64,000 nt of DNA from an uncultured Bacillota bacterium. Its GTDB lineage: Bacteria > Bacillota_I > Bacilli_A > RFN20 > CAG-826. The notes below the pieces were generated by a model. The model made no database searches and was not told the DNA's origin. It saw only the letters and a program-made list of their open reading frames with translations. Below, piece by piece: positions 9,522 to 16,984 of the stretch; position 1 is the first letter of the stretch, and each line of letters begins with the position of its first letter. The DNA is taken from contig CASEFL010000001.1 in NCBI GenBank assembly GCA_949287245.1, positions 62,001 through 126,000 on the forward strand, given 5' to 3'. The position numbers were made by a program, and so were the translations under genes.

Positions 9522-9556
9522 TATCTACTAATTAAAAGAAAAATAATTAGTAGATA
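9522..9556. repeat. 13-bp perfect inverted repeat
   Basis: TATCTACTAATTA (9522-9534) is mirrored by TAATTAGTAGATA (9544-9556) across a 9-base A-rich loop. It lies 24 bases after the DUF1893 stop codon. The stem is almost all A/T and no T-run follows, so it is a poor standard terminator. It could be an mRNA 3' stem or a binding site. Confidence 0.7.
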
Positions 9557-9610
9557 TCGAAAACTAATCATCTTCTTTACTTTCGGTGCATATTTCGCTT
9601 AATAGTTTCA

Positions 9611-9630
9611 TATAATATAAAAGGAAGAGG
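9611..9630 (+). promoter_or_regulatory. -10 box and Shine-Dalgarno of the HAD gene
   Basis: TATAAT at 9611-9616 is followed by the ribosome binding site GGAAGAGG (9623-9630), seven bases before ATG 9638. No clear -35 is seen. Confidence 0.55.
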
Positions 9631-9637
9631 ATTTAAT

Positions 9638-10297
9638 ATGGCAAAAACAAAGAATGAAAAAGCGGCAATTATCTTCGACTTGGATGGAACGCTTGTTGAT
9701 AATCGAAAAGCGATTCAGAAGTCTTGGAATGCCGTAATGAACGCATTGACAGGTAAATCACATACTTTTTCTCTTGCCGATGTTGAATCTTCAATGGGTT
9801 TGCCAATGGACGAGATTGTTGCTCATCTTTTTATTTCTCGATTTGGTGAACCTGGTCGGATTTTTGGTGAGAAGGCCCTTGCTTATGAGGTAAACTACAT
9901 TAAAACAACCGGGGCAAATCCTGTTCGTGGAGTTGGGGGGCTTTTGAAAAAGTTATCCTCAAAATATCCTCTTTATATCGTTAGTAATTGTCAAAAAGGC
10001 TATATAGATGCTTGCCTTTCCTCTACGGGTTTTTCTCCTTTTATTAAGGGTCACGTATCATGGGGAGAGAGTCCACGTACGAAAGCAGAAAATATCGTTC
10101 TTTTGTGTCAACAAGAAGGTTTAACAAGAGCAATTTATGTTGGGGATACCTCTTTAGATTTTGAATCAGCTAGTCTTGCCGGTCTTCCTTTTATTCATGC
10201 AGCCTATGGATTTGGCGAGGTAAAAGGGGCTATGTATAAGGCAGCTAAACCCATGGATATTGCTTCATTAGTGAAGGAGATTTTTTCTGGTGAGTAA
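9638..10297 (+). CDS. HAD-superfamily phosphatase, phosphoglycolate phosphatase-like
   Basis: Haloacid-dehalogenase-type hydrolase acting on a small phosphorylated metabolite, substrate unknown. Motif I is FDLDGTLVDN (about residues 14-23), with the first Asp as nucleophile. A helical cap (about 25-95) follows, then motif II IVSNCQ, a Lys-containing segment (PRTKAENI) and motif IV YVGDTSLDFESA. The 219-residue length and single cap fit the Gph/PgmB subfamily. It has its own -10 box and Shine-Dalgarno. Its end overlaps the start of the next gene (GTG 10290), so the two are a transcription unit. Family is clear; substrate is not. Confidence 0.88.
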   Translation: MAKTKNEKAAIIFDLDGTLVDNRKAIQKSWNAVMNALTGKSHTFSLADVESSMGLPMDEIVAHLFISRFGEPGRIFGEKALAYEVNYIKTTGANPVRGVGGLLKKLSSKYPLYIVSNCQKGYIDACLSSTGFSPFIKGHVSWGESPRTKAENIVLLCQQEGLTRAIYVGDTSLDFESASLAGLPFIHAAYGFGEVKGAMYKAAKPMDIASLVKEIFSGE

Positions 10298-11117
10298 GAA
10301 AGAAGAGTTTCTCGAGCTTTTAAATGAGGATAAAGAAGCAGACGCCAAAACTTTTTTCTTTTCCCATCTTGATGAAATTTATAAAGAAGATCCTTTTTTT
10401 GCTTTGGATTCATGCGTTGTTTTACGTTTAGAAAATGAAGAATATGGTGAATGTTATGAAGATTTATCCTGGTTTAGCGACAAGCCATATATTTCCATTG
10501 CCTTCGAAGAGAAATTAATGAACATTCGCAAAACATTAAAAGACAAAATTCACCAAGTTGAAGAAAGGAAAAAGAAAGCAAAGGGTTCGCTTCTTGATGA
10601 AAAGAATGAGAAAGCCCTTTTATCTATTCTTTTATCTTTTTCGAAAGAAGAAAAAAAGGCACATGAAGAGGAGTTAAAACATCTTGCGGAAAAAGAGGAA
10701 GGTGATATCTCTCTTTTTTGTCTTCTCGCTTTGTTAGATATCCACGCTCAAGGCACCTTAAATTTTCCCCGTCACGGAAAGATTTATTTGCTTGATTTAG
10801 AGAGTATTGTTCCTCCTCTCATGGATGAAAGCCAAAAAATGGTAGAAGATTCTCTTAAGGAACTTGCTCCTTCACCAAGTTATTTCCAAATGGCTTTAGA
10901 AGCATTACGTGCGGCAGCTGTTTTTTCCTATCCAGAACTTCCTTATAAGAAAAAAGAAATGCTTTTTGCTTATAGTGCTTGTATTTATGTTTCGCGTTTA
11001 CTAGAGGATGCAACGGAGGAGTCTCTCCTTATTCAAAAGGACTTATTTTCAAAAGAAGAAATAGAAAAATGCATTTTCTTCATTAAAGATACTGCTTTTT
11101 CTTCCCCTTCGCGCTAA
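10290..11117 (+). CDS. Unrecognised 275-residue helical protein
   Basis: I do not recognise this protein. It is cytoplasmic (no signal peptide or membrane segment), rich in Glu, Lys and Leu, and predicted by eye to be nearly all helical. The stretch at about residues 85-130 is highly charged and could form a coiled coil. The rest resembles irregular helical repeats with Ala/Leu spacing. The GTG start overlaps the HAD stop; AAGGAG near 10274 lies about ten bases upstream and would serve it. Codon use looks like the neighbours. The overlap suggests it works with, or is regulated with, the HAD phosphatase. Confidence 0.75.
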   Translation: MSKKEEFLELLNEDKEADAKTFFFSHLDEIYKEDPFFALDSCVVLRLENEEYGECYEDLSWFSDKPYISIAFEEKLMNIRKTLKDKIHQVEERKKKAKGSLLDEKNEKALLSILLSFSKEEKKAHEEELKHLAEKEEGDISLFCLLALLDIHAQGTLNFPRHGKIYLLDLESIVPPLMDESQKMVEDSLKELAPSPSYFQMALEALRAAAVFSYPELPYKKKEMLFAYSACIYVSRLLEDATEESLLIQKDLFSKEEIEKCIFFIKDTAFSSPSR

Positions 11118-11139
11118 GAAGCGATATATTTTGCAACCG

Positions 11140-11166
11140 GAGCAACAGTTTGCTCGTACGTTTTTT
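11140..11166 (+). terminator. Possible weak terminator or leader hairpin before tig
   Basis: GAGCAA (11140-11145) can pair with TTGCTC (11150-11155), followed after five bases by TTTTTT (11161-11166). It sits between the unknown gene and tig. The stem is short, so termination is uncertain. Confidence 0.35.
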
Positions 11167-11186
11167 ATTGAGGATAAGGAGAAGAT

Positions 11187-12476
11187 ATGAATAACGTGAT
11201 GGAAAAAATTGGCACAACTCGCGTCAAGATTACTGTTGATGTTGATACAAATTCTTGGAAAGAAGCCCAAGAAAATGCCGTTAAAAAGTTAGCAAAAGAG
11301 GTAAGCATTAAAGGATTCCGAAAAGGGAGTGCTCCTTTAGAGATGGCTCGCCGTCATTTAGATACAGGTAGAATTTGGAACGAAGCGGTGGATTCCTTGC
11401 TTGATCCTTGCTTCCAAGAGGCGATTAAAGAACACGGTTTACGTCTTGCTTTTAGTCCATCGGTTTCAATTACAAAGATTAGCGATGCGGATTTATCTAT
11501 TGTTTACGACTGCATCCTTGCCCCAACTTGTGAGGTGGGTGACTATCAATCTTTCTCTGCAAAAAAAGAAGCCCCTGCTGTCACTGACGAAGAGGTTATG
11601 AACAAAGTCAATGAAACTTTGAAACAAAATGCAGATTTGGTTCCTGTGGAACGCGAAGCAAAGATGGGTGATACCGTCACAATGGACTTTGTTGGTTATT
11701 TACCCGATGAAAATGGTGAAAAGAAAGCCTTTGAAGGTGGTTCTGCTAATAATTTCTCTCTTGAACTTGGTTCTCATCAATTTGTCCCTGGCTTTGAGGA
11801 AGCTGTTGTTGGTGCAAAAGCGGGAGAAGAAAGAGATATTCAGGTCACTTTCCCAACAACTTATGTTAAGGATTTAGCAGGGAAAGAGGCCACTTTCCAT
11901 CTCACTATTCACGAAGTAAAAGAAAAAGAAATTCCTGAGTTGACCGATGAAGCAGTCAAAGAACTTGCCATTAAAGATGTTGAAAGTGTTGATGCTTTAA
12001 AGGAAAAAACCCGTGTTGGTTTATTAAAAGAAAAGACAAATAAAGCAGATAATGATTTTTATAACGCCATCATAAATGAACTGATTACTCGTTCTACCTT
12101 TGCCCTTGATGAGGAAATTTTATCGCGGGAAGCAAAACGGAATGAGGAAAATTTAAAGAAAAATATCGAGGCTCAAGGATTAACTTTTGATCAATATTTA
12201 GAAATCACAGGGGCAAATGAAGAATCTCTTCACAAACAAATGGTGGGTGAAGCAAAGAAAAACTACGAACGATTCCTTGTTGAACAAGCCGTTATTGAAA
12301 AAGAAAAACTCGCGGTAACAGAGGAAGAATTAACTAGCGAAATTAAGAGAATGGCAAAAGAATACGGCATTGAAGAAAATCGTGTACAAGAAATTGTCAT
12401 GGGCAATAAGGCCGCCTACGAAAACAATCTCTTAGAAAGAAAAGTTCGTGAATTTCTTGAAAAGAAAGCAGCCTAA
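11187..12476 (+). CDS. tig: Trigger factor (ribosome-associated chaperone, PPIase)
   Basis: Binds the ribosome at the exit tunnel and shields nascent chains. The N-terminal ribosome-binding signature GFRKGSAP is at residues 43-50. The FKBP-type peptidyl-prolyl isomerase domain follows (GDTVTMDFVGYL through FEGGSANNFSLELGSHQFVPGFE, about residues 160-245), then the long helical C-terminal chaperone arms. Length 429 is standard. AAGGAG precedes the ATG at good spacing. The following gene is lon, as in the B. subtilis order tig-clpX-lonB-lonA-ysxC, with clpX and lonB absent here. A strong terminator follows. Confidence 0.97.
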   Translation: MNNVMEKIGTTRVKITVDVDTNSWKEAQENAVKKLAKEVSIKGFRKGSAPLEMARRHLDTGRIWNEAVDSLLDPCFQEAIKEHGLRLAFSPSVSITKISDADLSIVYDCILAPTCEVGDYQSFSAKKEAPAVTDEEVMNKVNETLKQNADLVPVEREAKMGDTVTMDFVGYLPDENGEKKAFEGGSANNFSLELGSHQFVPGFEEAVVGAKAGEERDIQVTFPTTYVKDLAGKEATFHLTIHEVKEKEIPELTDEAVKELAIKDVESVDALKEKTRVGLLKEKTNKADNDFYNAIINELITRSTFALDEEILSREAKRNEENLKKNIEAQGLTFDQYLEITGANEESLHKQMVGEAKKNYERFLVEQAVIEKEKLAVTEEELTSEIKRMAKEYGIEENRVQEIVMGNKAAYENNLLERKVREFLEKKAA

Positions 12477-12485
12477 ATAAAATAG

Positions 12486-12509
12486 GGCCAAGGAAACTTG
12501 GCCTTTTTT
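12486..12509 (+). terminator. Rho-independent terminator after tig
   Basis: GGCCAAG (12486-12492), a GAAA loop and CTTGGCC (12497-12503) are followed by a T-run. Confidence 0.93.
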
Positions 12510-12516
12510 GGTATTT

Positions 12517-12543
12517 TTAGCAGATAAAGGTTGACTCTGCTAA
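12517..12543. promoter_or_regulatory. CIRCE-like operator at the lon promoter
   Basis: Inverted repeat TTAGCAGA (12517-12524) and TCTGCTAA (12536-12543), total span 27 bases. This is the exact length and outer hexamers (TTAGCA...TGCTAA) of CIRCE, the HrcA operator (TTAGCACTC, nine bases, GAGTGCTAA). The three inner bases of each arm differ. It covers the -35 box, the position expected for a repressor. Confidence 0.6.
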
Positions 12544-12558
12544 TTTCTTTTTTATAAT
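12531..12558 (+). promoter_or_regulatory. lon promoter
   Basis: TTGACT (12531-12536), 16-base spacer, TATAAT (12553-12558); the predicted start is near 12565. This is the best sigma-A-type promoter in the window. Confidence 0.85.
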
Positions 12559-12596
12559 CGTTTTCGCGCTTGGTACTTATTCCAGAAAGGAGATTT

Positions 12597-14948
12597 ATGG
12601 ACGAAAAGAAAGACTCTGTTCCTGAAGAAGAGAAAAACGCAATCTCGTTATATCCACTCCTTGTTGCAAGGGAGTTAGTTGTCTTTCCTGATAATCGCTG
12701 CAATGTTGCTGCTGGGCGAGAATTTTCACGTGCTGCCGCAGAAATTGCTGTCTCAGAAACAAATAGTTTAATTTTAGTTGCTACCCAAAAGGATAGCGAA
12801 AGCAATGAAGTTTCTCTTAATTCTTTATATCAAGTAGGTACACTCTGCCGTATTCTTTCGCTTGAAAAGCGTGAGGAAACGGTTAATTTAACGATTCGCG
12901 GCTTGAAACGTGTACGTTTTTTAAGTGTTGATCCCGTGGATAATTATTATGTTGCCTCAGGGGAAGAAATTGTTCCTGTCTATTTAACGGCAGCGGAAGA
13001 AGAGGATTTAACGACGCGTATTTTAACTATAGCTTCCAATGACCCTGAAGCAATGAGTGCGCTTCGCATGGCAGGACCAAGAAGAATTGAAACTCGTCCT
13101 GTTTCTTCTTTGCTTGATTTATTGCCAAATCCTTTGCATTTATCTGTCGAAGATAAGATTTCGCTTCTTGGAGAAGCTGATCCTCGTAAACGGATTGTTT
13201 ATTTTGAAAATCTTTTTGCCGAACGAAAAAAGTCTCGCGATATTGATCGTGAACTTGATGAACAAGTTCGTCGGCAAGCAGAACAATCACAAAAAGAATA
13301 TTTTTTACGCGAAAAAATGCGCGCCATTCGTCAAGAACTAGGGGAAGATGGCGAGGAAAGTGATGATGTTGATAGCATTAAGAAACGTTTAGATACTGAA
13401 CCTTTCCCTGAACATGTGAAAACAAAAATCCGTAAGGAGTTATCGCGATATAAAATGATGCCCGATAATTCTTTAGAAGCGTCTTTAATTCTTAATTACA
13501 TCGACACTCTTATGAGAGTCCCATGGTATCAAGAAACAAGCGATAATGAAGATATTCAGCATGTTCGCGAAATTCTTGATGAAGACCATTTTGGACTTGA
13601 TAAAGTAAAGAAACGAATTATTGAATATCTTGCGGTTAAAAATAAAACAAAGACATTAAAAGCACCGATTCTTTGCTTTTATGGTCCGCCTGGATGCGGA
13701 AAGACTTCTCTTGGAAGGTCAATTGCGCGCGCATTAGGAAGAAAATTTTGTAAAGCTTCCTTAGGCGGAGTTTCTGATGAAGCAGAAATTCGCGGTCATC
13801 GCCGGACTTATGTTGGCTCGATGCCAGGTCGAATTGTTCAAGGTATGATTCGTGCTGGGACAACAAATCCTGTATTTTTACTAGATGAAATCGATAAAGT
13901 GGGAAGTGCGAATTACAAAGGCGATTGTGCTTCTGCTTTGCTTGAAGTTTTAGATCCCGAACAAAACTTTGCTTTCAATGATAATTATCTAGAAGAGCCG
14001 TATGATTTAAGCCACGTTCTTTTTATTGCGACGGCGAATTACCTTGAAAATGTTCCTGCGCCTCTTCGTGATCGTTTGGAATTAATTGAGGTTCCCAGTT
14101 ATACCGAACCAGAAAAAATCAAAATTGCTTCTTTATTCTTAATTAAAAAACAATGTGAACAAAATGGTTTAGCCCCTGAAGAAATTGTTTTTGAGGATGA
14201 TGCGATTCCTGAAATTATCGAATTTTATACAAGAGAGGCCGGTGTTCGTGAACTTGAACGGTTAATCGCTTCTATTTGCCGGAAAGCGGTTGTTGAGCTT
14301 TTAGAAAATAAGAGTGCCGGTCCAATCCACATCAACAAAGAGAAAGTAAAAGACTATTTAGGGGTAGAAATCTTTGAAGATACAAAAAAAGAAAAAGAAC
14401 CACAAATTGGGGTAATTACCGGGTTAGCCTATACCCAATATGGGGGAGATATCCTTCCTATTGAAGTAAATTATTCAAAGGGGAAAGGTGCTCTTGTTAT
14501 TACAGGAAAACTTGGTGATGTCATGAAAGAGTCTTGCTCTATTGCTTTGGATTATGTTCGTGCTAATGCCAATCATTATGGAATTGACCCGGATTTATTC
14601 GCAAACATTGACATTCATATTCACGTTCCTGAAGGTGCGGTTCCTAAGGATGGGCCAAGTGCGGGTGTTGCCATTACTTGCGCAATCATTTCCTGTTTAT
14701 CGCATACGCCTGCGGATAATAACGTTGCCATGACAGGAGAAGTGACCTTAAGAGGGAATGCCTTGCCGATTGGTGGTTTGCGTGAAAAGTCATTAGCGGC
14801 TTTGCGTTCAGGAATTCGCACGATTCTTGTCCCTGAAGGGAACAAAAAAGATGTTGTTGAACTTCCTGACGAAGTGAAAAACGGCATGGAGATTATCTTC
14901 ATGAAAACGGTCGATGATGCCGTAAAAAGAGCGCTATTAAAATCATAA
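12597..14948 (+). CDS. lon: ATP-dependent protease Lon
   Basis: Cytosolic AAA+ serine protease that degrades misfolded and short-lived regulatory proteins. A LON substrate-binding domain (about residues 15-200) and a helical linker lead to the ATPase, with Walker A GPPGCGKT at residue 363 and Walker B VFLLDEID. The protease domain has catalytic Ser688 in PKDGPSAG and Lys731 in LREKSLAA, a complete dyad. The start is ATG 12597 because AGAAAGGAG (12584-12592) sits just before it; an in-frame TTG at 12570 lies upstream of that Shine-Dalgarno. A strong promoter with a CIRCE-like repeat suggests heat-shock control by HrcA. A terminator follows. Confidence 0.97.
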   Translation: MDEKKDSVPEEEKNAISLYPLLVARELVVFPDNRCNVAAGREFSRAAAEIAVSETNSLILVATQKDSESNEVSLNSLYQVGTLCRILSLEKREETVNLTIRGLKRVRFLSVDPVDNYYVASGEEIVPVYLTAAEEEDLTTRILTIASNDPEAMSALRMAGPRRIETRPVSSLLDLLPNPLHLSVEDKISLLGEADPRKRIVYFENLFAERKKSRDIDRELDEQVRRQAEQSQKEYFLREKMRAIRQELGEDGEESDDVDSIKKRLDTEPFPEHVKTKIRKELSRYKMMPDNSLEASLILNYIDTLMRVPWYQETSDNEDIQHVREILDEDHFGLDKVKKRIIEYLAVKNKTKTLKAPILCFYGPPGCGKTSLGRSIARALGRKFCKASLGGVSDEAEIRGHRRTYVGSMPGRIVQGMIRAGTTNPVFLLDEIDKVGSANYKGDCASALLEVLDPEQNFAFNDNYLEEPYDLSHVLFIATANYLENVPAPLRDRLELIEVPSYTEPEKIKIASLFLIKKQCEQNGLAPEEIVFEDDAIPEIIEFYTREAGVRELERLIASICRKAVVELLENKSAGPIHINKEKVKDYLGVEIFEDTKKEKEPQIGVITGLAYTQYGGDILPIEVNYSKGKGALVITGKLGDVMKESCSIALDYVRANANHYGIDPDLFANIDIHIHVPEGAVPKDGPSAGVAITCAIISCLSHTPADNNVAMTGEVTLRGNALPIGGLREKSLAALRSGIRTILVPEGNKKDVVELPDEVKNGMEIIFMKTVDDAVKRALLKS

Positions 14949-14953
14949 AGAGA

Positions 14954-14978
14954 GGACCTCAAACGAGGTCCTTTTTTT
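14954..14978 (+). terminator. Rho-independent terminator after lon
   Basis: GGACCTC (14954-14960), AAAC loop and GAGGTCC (14965-14971) are followed by seven T. The engB -10 box begins three bases later. Confidence 0.93.
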
Positions 14979-14980
14979 GA

Positions 14981-14992
14981 TAAAATAAAACC
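14981..14992 (+). promoter_or_regulatory. engB -10 box, leaderless architecture
   Basis: TAAAAT (14981-14986) ends six bases before ATG 14993, putting the expected +1 on the start codon. No Shine-Dalgarno or -35 is seen; the -35 position falls within the lon terminator. Confidence 0.55.
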
Positions 14993-15562
14993 ATGATTGA
15001 TTTTAAAAAGACAAAATTTCTTCTTTCTGCGATTGATTTAGCGCACACTCCGAAACTTCGAAAGCCGGAAGTTGCTCTTTTTGGGAAAAGTAATGTCGGG
15101 AAAAGTACATTTCTTAATTTTGTAACGGGAGGAAAACTTGCTTTCTCTAGCAAAAAGGCAGGAAAAACACAATTTCTAAACTATTTTCTTATTGATGATC
15201 GTTATTATCTAGTAGACACCCCTGGTTATGGTTTTCAACAAAAAGGAATCAACAAAGATAAGGCCTTTGCCCTTCTGATGGAAGAGTATTGTCTTTCTAA
15301 AAGGATGAGCGGGGCGGTTGTTCTTATTGATACAAGGAGAGGTTTTGATAAAGATGATGAAATGCTTATTGTTTTATTAAAAGAAGAAGGCATTCCTTTT
15401 GCATTAATTTTTACAAAAAGCGATAAGGCAACGCGAAAAGAAAAAGACGCGATTATAAATTTACTTAAAAATCAATCCCTACCCTTTGCCTTTTCCGGAG
15501 AACGCGGAGAAGTTTATTCTTGCCGAACACTTTTACTATCACTTTTTCATAAAAACCAATAA
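14993..15562 (+). CDS. engB: Ribosome biogenesis GTPase EngB (YsxC/YihA)
   Basis: Small TrmE/Era-type GTPase needed for 50S subunit assembly. G1 GKSNVGKST is at residues 31-39, G3 DTPGYGF is near 72, and G4 is TKSDK. The 189-residue length with a single G domain fits EngB. It follows lon as in Bacillus. The mRNA is probably leaderless. Confidence 0.96.
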   Translation: MIDFKKTKFLLSAIDLAHTPKLRKPEVALFGKSNVGKSTFLNFVTGGKLAFSSKKAGKTQFLNYFLIDDRYYLVDTPGYGFQQKGINKDKAFALLMEEYCLSKRMSGAVVLIDTRRGFDKDDEMLIVLLKEEGIPFALIFTKSDKATRKEKDAIINLLKNQSLPFAFSGERGEVYSCRTLLLSLFHKNQ

Positions 15563-15573
15563 AATAACCCGCT

Positions 15574-16719
15574 ATGAATAAAAAGAAACCGCTTACTTTC
15601 GTTCAAAAAGAAACCCTTTTTTGCCATGAAAGAACATTGGTAGCTGTCGCCAATTCGTTCTTGAAACATTTTGGTGTTAAGCCTTTCCATGAAACGTTAC
15701 CGGAACTGGATCGCGCTTTGATAAATAAGAAAAAAGTGGCCCTTTTTCTTTTTGATGCCGCAGGAAAAGCGATTTTAAAAAGCGTACCAGATGGACGCTA
15801 TTTCCTTGAACATTCACTTGCTGAAATTCACTCGGTTAATCCTTCGACAACCGTCGCGGCAACAACTGCTTTACTTTCAGGAAAATTTCCATCCGAAACA
15901 GGATATATTGGTTGGTCTATTTATTTTCCGGAATTAAAAGAAGCGGTTGATGTATTTCCTAATCGTTACTCTTCCAATCATCTTCCTTTGCCAAGTGGCT
16001 ATGAACATTACATGAATAAACGCTGTCCTTATGAATCGATTTTCTCTTTGATTAATAAGCAAGGTCATATGGCACGGAGTATATTTCCTGGTGGTGTAGC
16101 AGGAGTTTCTCCACTAGAAGCAAGCACTATTTCTGCTTTAGGGGTAAAAGCTAGTAAAGCATTTCATGATTTGAAAGATTTAGAATTTTTATATGTTTAC
16201 TGCACAGAACCAGATTCTACTTTACATGAATATGGAGTAAAGACTCCCTATTTATCTTCTCTTATTAAGGAGATGAAAGAAACAATCATTCGCTTCAAGG
16301 AAGAAAATCCTGATGTTTTTACTTTAGTGCTTGCCGATCACGGACAAATTAATGTGGAATGGCAGGATTTATCAAAAATTAAAGAAATTGATGAGGTTTT
16401 GCTGGCAAAACCATTTTTAGATGCCCGTTTTGCTTCCTTTTTAATTAAGGAAGGGGGCGAAGAGCAATTTGAACGTGCTTTCCGTGCAAATTTCCCCTCT
16501 TTTTTCCTTTTTTCAAAAAAAGAAGCCTTGCAAAAAGGACTATTTGGACAAGGGGAACCTTTGCCGTTTTTAAGAGAATCTCTTGGCCCTTATATTGCCG
16601 TTTCTTATGGGAATATTGCCTTATATGCCTCGCGTTTTGATCCTAACGGGAATGATTTAGTTGGGCATCATGCTGGTGTGACGAAAGAAGAAAAAGAAAT
16701 TGTTCTTTCTTCTTTTTAA
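15574..16719 (+). CDS. Type I phosphodiesterase/nucleotide pyrophosphatase family protein
   Basis: Alkaline-phosphatase-superfamily enzyme of the nucleotide pyrophosphatase/phosphodiesterase type, with two-metal phosphoester cleavage and unknown substrate. Metal-site elements are present: FLFDAAG near residue 61, PSTTVAATTALLSG near 90 with the Thr nucleophile, EPDSTLHEYG near 213, LADHGQ near 251 and GHHAG near the C-terminus. There is no signal peptide or membrane anchor, so it is cytosolic, unlike eukaryotic NPPs. TAAAAT (15560-15565) ends eight bases before ATG 15574 with no Shine-Dalgarno. Family assignment is good; the pathway is unknown. Confidence 0.85.
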   Translation: MNKKKPLTFVQKETLFCHERTLVAVANSFLKHFGVKPFHETLPELDRALINKKKVALFLFDAAGKAILKSVPDGRYFLEHSLAEIHSVNPSTTVAATTALLSGKFPSETGYIGWSIYFPELKEAVDVFPNRYSSNHLPLPSGYEHYMNKRCPYESIFSLINKQGHMARSIFPGGVAGVSPLEASTISALGVKASKAFHDLKDLEFLYVYCTEPDSTLHEYGVKTPYLSSLIKEMKETIIRFKEENPDVFTLVLADHGQINVEWQDLSKIKEIDEVLLAKPFLDARFASFLIKEGGEEQFERAFRANFPSFFLFSKKEALQKGLFGQGEPLPFLRESLGPYIAVSYGNIALYASRFDPNGNDLVGHHAGVTKEEKEIVLSSF

Positions 16720-16760
16720 GAACAAACTTCTTAATCTCTAGCAATATGAAAGAAAATCGA

Positions 16761-16971
16761 TATAATTTTTTCGTTCTTCGAAGAGGGACCCTGAACCTTT
16801 ATTAATAGAGAACTACGGTTGGTGGAAGGTAGGAATAAAGACAGGGAAGTCGCTTCACACAAGAGGAACTCTAGTCGACTGGAATAAGCGAAAAAAGGGC
16901 TAAAAGGGAACTTTTAGAAATAGGGTGGTACCGCGCGAAATTGCGTCCCTATAATGTTGGGACGTTTTTCT
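16761..16971 (+). promoter_or_regulatory. T-box leader controlling valS, with its -10 box
   Basis: TATAAT (16761-16766) gives a start near 16773. The T-box proper carries the conserved core AGGGTGGTACCGCG (16922-16935), which pairs with the uncharged tRNA acceptor end. A competing terminator follows: CGTCCC (16944-16949), GGGACG (16959-16964) and TTTTT. Stem I occupies about 16780-16890, and a plausible valine specifier codon GTC is at 16874-16876. Uncharged tRNA-Val should favour antitermination and valS expression. The specifier choice leans on the downstream gene. Confidence 0.93.
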
Positions 16972-16984
16972 TTGGAGGAACCCT

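Noticed and set aside
8844-9600. Integrated element with duplicated tRNA-Arg end
   Set aside because: No direct repeat of the tRNA 3' end was found downstream and there is no integrase.
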